DNA from: Channa striata
Lineage: Eukaryota > Chordata > Actinopteri > Anabantiformes > Channidae
Direction: 5' to 3'
Length of the DNA: 64,000 nt
NCBI GenBank assembly: GCA_033026295.1
Contig: CM065182.1
Span: forward strand, 8,370,001-8,434,000
Position 1 is the first letter of the stretch. Each line of letters begins with the position of its first letter. The translations under genes and the position numbers were made by a program. Below the pieces are notes generated by a model that ran no database searches, was not told the origin of the DNA, and was given only the letters and a program-made list of their open reading frames with translations. Shown in pieces: positions 60,316 to 64,000 of the stretch.

Positions 60316-63300
60316 AAATTAACACCTCAAGGCATTTTGTATCTCTTTTGTATTAAACAGTAAAAAAATGGGTGATCTCTATCTGAATTATTTTATAGTG
60401 GATGAAAGCCAGATACAGCACTTACATACTTGAACACCCATCAGATTTGTCCTGCATAATGAGCTTGTCTTGATGGGGGACAGTGCTTAATGTCTAAATT
60501 AAAACCATACTTGTGAGATAATTCACATTCACGTGATAAGTGTTGCTTACTGTACAACCTTTATGTGTAGTTCTCTACATTGTCTTTGCCCCAAAGAATG
60601 GCTAGTCCAGACACAAGGCCAGACAGCCTAACATCTGGTTTAGAAATAGCCCACATACATACAGTACATAAACCAGGTGCTGTGCATGTGTTGCCAGCTG
60701 GACTCTCCATTGTGTTGAATGAAGATATAATGATAACATGAAAACTATATCTCTCTGGAGTTTATTTCAGCAATGATAAAAAAAGCAAAAAATGAATGAG
60801 AAAAAAACATCAACGTAAACAAGCTGTTTGCTGCAGCAGTAGAGAAACATAATATCATATAAAAGCTTTACAGAGCATTTAAGCTGTAAAAAGTAACTGT
60901 AGCACCTGCCAAAATCCTCATTAAAAGCACCATGGGAGATAATTTTGGGAGAAATACAAACAAATGAAATAAATATATAAATAAAACAGTTGATAAAAAC
61001 CAAAAATTAAAGGAAAAAATAAAAAAGGTAAGTCCAATTTTGTTTTGTTGGGAAATTCTCTGTGGCTGCTGTGCTGCAGCTCACACTGTGTTCGCCCATT
61101 GTAGACCTGCTGTTTCAACATAAAACCAAATCTTTTTCTAAAACCAGCTCATCTAATTATTGATCTCAAAGGGCATCTGCTAAGGAATGACATAATTCTC
61201 TCCAAAAATGGCAGATCGCAGTAAATACCCTCTAAATGCAGGAACTTCTGGCGACTGATCTGCGTACTATAGCAAATCCCGTTGTGCTTTTGCTGGATGT
61301 TCGCATGTGTTGGTGTCTGTTGAGTAGTGGAAATCATAGTTATACTTCAGTGGTGTGGAATTCTCCCAGACAAACCACAGCATTCTTTTTCCAACATCTG
61401 CAGGATCCGATGGCTGAAACGTGGACGCACCTGCAGTGTTTTTCTGTATCTACACGTGAGCTAATTTTTAAAGGGTTATAGTTTTGATTTTGTTATCAGC
61501 AGCTCATTTGTATCTGTGAAATATTTTTAGGAGCATCTCTGATTATTAAGACAACAACTGCAATTTTCTGAAAATCTTTCTTTACATGAAATGTAAAAAT
61601 AAAGGTAGGGCTAATCATACTTTATAGACACAGAATTGCAAAACATAAGAGCGGCAGCGTTTTGTTGTCTGTCTGCCAGCATGAGGCACCCGGGCGTGTG
61701 GTGTATATGGGGCACGAGTGACCTGGGAGTGACCTCCCTCCAGCCTGGCGCCCAAACTGCACCAGCTAGGCTAGCGTAGCTCAAGCTCCACCACCCGCAG
61801 TGGCCGCCGCACACCCCGCCATGATGTGCTCTGACGCTAAAATATATCAACGCTAATCCACTTCAAATCCACTCAAAAAAAGATGTAGATAACATCTGCA
61901 AACCCCAAAGTTCATTGTTGTACGTTTGTCTTTTTACTTAATTCATTATAAGACCGGAAAATCGACCACATTATGTGGGATCAGTGGTAGCGGCACATTT
62001 AGGGGCGGCTTGGAAAGCCGTTCTGTCGCACCACTTCAATCATTGTGAATTGATGTCAAATTGATGTCAAATCAAATTTTTCTCTCCACAGAGAATACTC
62101 TCAAGCTCCATAAATCTCCAGATGCATCACTTTGGTCAGCTGGTTGTAATTTAGAGATGAAAAAGAGACAACAGAAATTTGGAGCAGAAAGGCTTTAGTT
62201 AGCTTTTAGGTCAAACCCTGGAACACAGTGAGGTTTTGTCAAAAGTTTGTATTTATAGCGGGAGAAGTAATAATACAGGTACTGTCACAAGGCAACAGTG
62301 GATAAATTAAAATTATTTTGTTTGTACTTTTGTATTATCCAGAGCTTTGTCTGTCCTACCAAAACGTTCAGGAAAACTTAAGGGCCACTGTCACTCTGTT
62401 GGATTTTTACTTACGAACCCTGAATAATGTCCTGTAGGCTCTGATGAGTTCTCATATCCTGTGCTCTCTGGACGCCTTTGTCCATGTTCACTCACCCCTT
62501 CAGATTCACCCGCTCCTGTGCCCTTTATTCATTCATTTCTTTTGTCAAGGACAGGAGAGATGTCTGCTTCTCAGTTGGTTTGTATGTTTTGTTTTATTTT
62601 TCAGAATCACACGGATTAAGCTGCTTTGTATTAACTGGCAGCTTGCCAGTGACACACAAGGTCCAAATTTTTGTTTCGATTGACTCAGTTTTCCCAAGTT
62701 ACTTTACTTTATGAACAGGATTGCCACAGGTGAAAAAGCCTTGACACTCACTCATGCAGAGCCGGCAAAAGCCAGACCAAACCCTGAAAGCTCAGTACAC
62801 ACGGAACAACAGCTTTCGAGTGGGGGATGACCGCTATGTAAATGGGGAACATAAGTTTAGGCATTAGTGTCAGAAAGTCTTATCTTTAATATATTTTTAA
62901 TACTGCATGTGCAGGGTTAAAAACATCAACTGTTAAAAATTAAGTAATCTAATAAACATCTGCAAAATTGAAAGTAAATGTTCAGCACACATATGCCATA
63001 CTCAGAAAAAGTTGCAGTTATGATATTAAAACATAATGACACGTTTAGCAATGCTGATTTATATTTATTATTGCATAAATCCGTTGGGGCTTGTGAGTTC
63101 ATATTGGCTAACTCGTTTCTGGAACAAGAGACTGCAATATCCTGGATTTAATTTCACTATAATGATGTTGTTTTCAACTGTCAAAGTCAGACAATACGGT
63201 TCTTCATATATGAAGAACCACTGGGAGAAATAACTGTAACGAGGCTGACACCACAACGTGCAGCTGAAACTAATGTCTGTCTAGTCCGACACCTGGTCAG

Positions 63301-63846
63301 CTATGAGACTTCAACTGACCTACAATAAAAACCAGGTGTTTTTTTGTTTTTGGACCTGTAAAATTAGTATCGACTCCTGTATTTTTTTATATATCTATAT
63401 ATTTTTTGTATATCTTTACTGTTATCTGGAATCATACTGCCTGAACAAAGGGGGTGAGCTGAACCCCATCAATTTAATTTAGAATTTAAAGGTTTGGTCT
63501 AGCCAAATCCCCAAGCCCCGCTCTAATGCTGATGGCTCAGCCCTGTCTCTGGCTACGAAAACTTTCCTGACAACCAGTTGTGACTCCAGGATATTATACT
63601 GGGTATATGGCCCATTTTTTGAATGTCATTTTGGTTCATGTGGCTTTGTTACTTTGGTTCATGTTGAAATAAAACCAATATAATGAATTATTTAGTGAGG
63701 TCTAGGTGTTTTTTTTACCCCTGGACAACCTCTGGCTGACTCACCCTGCATACCGTCTGACGGGATGCCTGCTGCTCCTGCTCCTCCTTTCTGACCTAAA
63801 GACCTCAGCTGCAGCTCTTTAGCTCTTTTCCTCACCACATCTTATA
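60316..63846. other. Intergenic, no gene recognised
   Basis: A GC-rich patch at about 61660-61830 contrasts with the AT-rich surroundings. On the minus strand it contains ATCATGGCGGGG, which looks like the start-site context of a housekeeping gene, but no coding exon follows. The rest holds no recognisable element. Confidence 0.5.
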
Positions 63847-63948
63847 GAGGCTGCAACACAGAGCATGTTGACCAGCAGTATCTCTGTTTGGTATGAAGCC
63901 TGCAATGCAGCTCAAACCCATTGTAGAGAGTGGTGCAGAGAGTGGTGA
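63847..63948 (+). mobile_element. LINE remnant: reverse-transcriptase thumb/C-terminal fragment (L2/Rex-like)
   Basis: The frame reads MLTSSISVWYEACNAAQTHC within a 34-codon open segment ending in TGA (63946-63948). LLTSSI-VWY-ACTA- is the typical segment just before the RVIRTAEKIIG block in fish L2/Rex1 LINE ORFs. The fragment at 31759-32010 begins exactly with that following block, so the two are adjacent pieces of one ORF type from different insertions. Dead and truncated. Confidence 0.5.
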
Positions 63949-64000
63949 CTACCAGTAAAGGTAATCAGGACTTTCTTGGCATCAGCCAAAGTGCTATTTG

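Noticed and set aside
1..64000. CRISPR arrays, tRNA/rRNA genes, prokaryotic operons
   Set aside because: None seen; the sequence is eukaryotic with intron-containing genes, and the direct repeats present are microsatellites or duplication products.

Overview
The window is teleost fish genomic DNA. It carries long, AT-rich intergenic sequence, short GT-AG introns, many CA/GT microsatellites, a V-SINE (DANA/Mermaid-type) copy, other fish-type SINE and LINE fragments, and a UDP-glucuronosyltransferase family that looks like the fish/amphibian UGT5 group. There is no prokaryotic-style content and no CRISPR array. Gene models below were built by hand from splice signals, reading-frame continuity and family resemblance remembered from vertebrate orthologues; no database was searched.

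Layout. (1) 33-2822, plus strand: a complete exosc8 gene (RNA exosome ring subunit Rrp43), 11 coding exons, 277 aa. (2) 3701-13762, minus strand: a complete supt20h gene (SAGA subunit SPT20), 23 coding exons, 831 aa, with a GC-rich start region at about 13763-14370. The two genes converge tail to tail, the same pairing as EXOSC8-SUPT20H in human. (3) About 14.4-44.1 kb: a gene desert with microsatellites, SINE/LINE fragments, a perfect 16-bp inverted repeat and one coding-like gene fragment at 32254-32454. (4) 44.1-60.3 kb: three head-to-tail, intact, 530-aa UDP-glucuronosyltransferase genes, each with three coding exons of 294, 714 and 585 nt, plus a UGT 3'-end relic at 55925-55987. Copies 1 and 2 lie in a tandem duplication of about 6.08 kb. 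Copy 3 has different flanks and introns, but parts of its coding exons are nearly identical to the other copies. (5) 60.3-64 kb: intergenic, with a LINE reverse-transcriptase fragment near the right edge.

Functionally, the left part holds two housekeeping genes (RNA decay/processing and transcription co-activation). The right part is a young detoxification cluster of ER-membrane conjugating enzymes. The most interesting points are in that cluster. UGT copy 1 has Arg in place of the catalytic His (residue 38) while keeping the partner Asp and the rest of the enzyme. Exon 3 of copy 3 matches copy 2 at 481 of 492 positions and then diverges abruptly inside the membrane-anchor coding part. A short SINE/LINE-tail insertion with a 14-bp target-site duplication is present in duplication unit 1, with an empty site in unit 2. 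I did not find a wholly new type of system.
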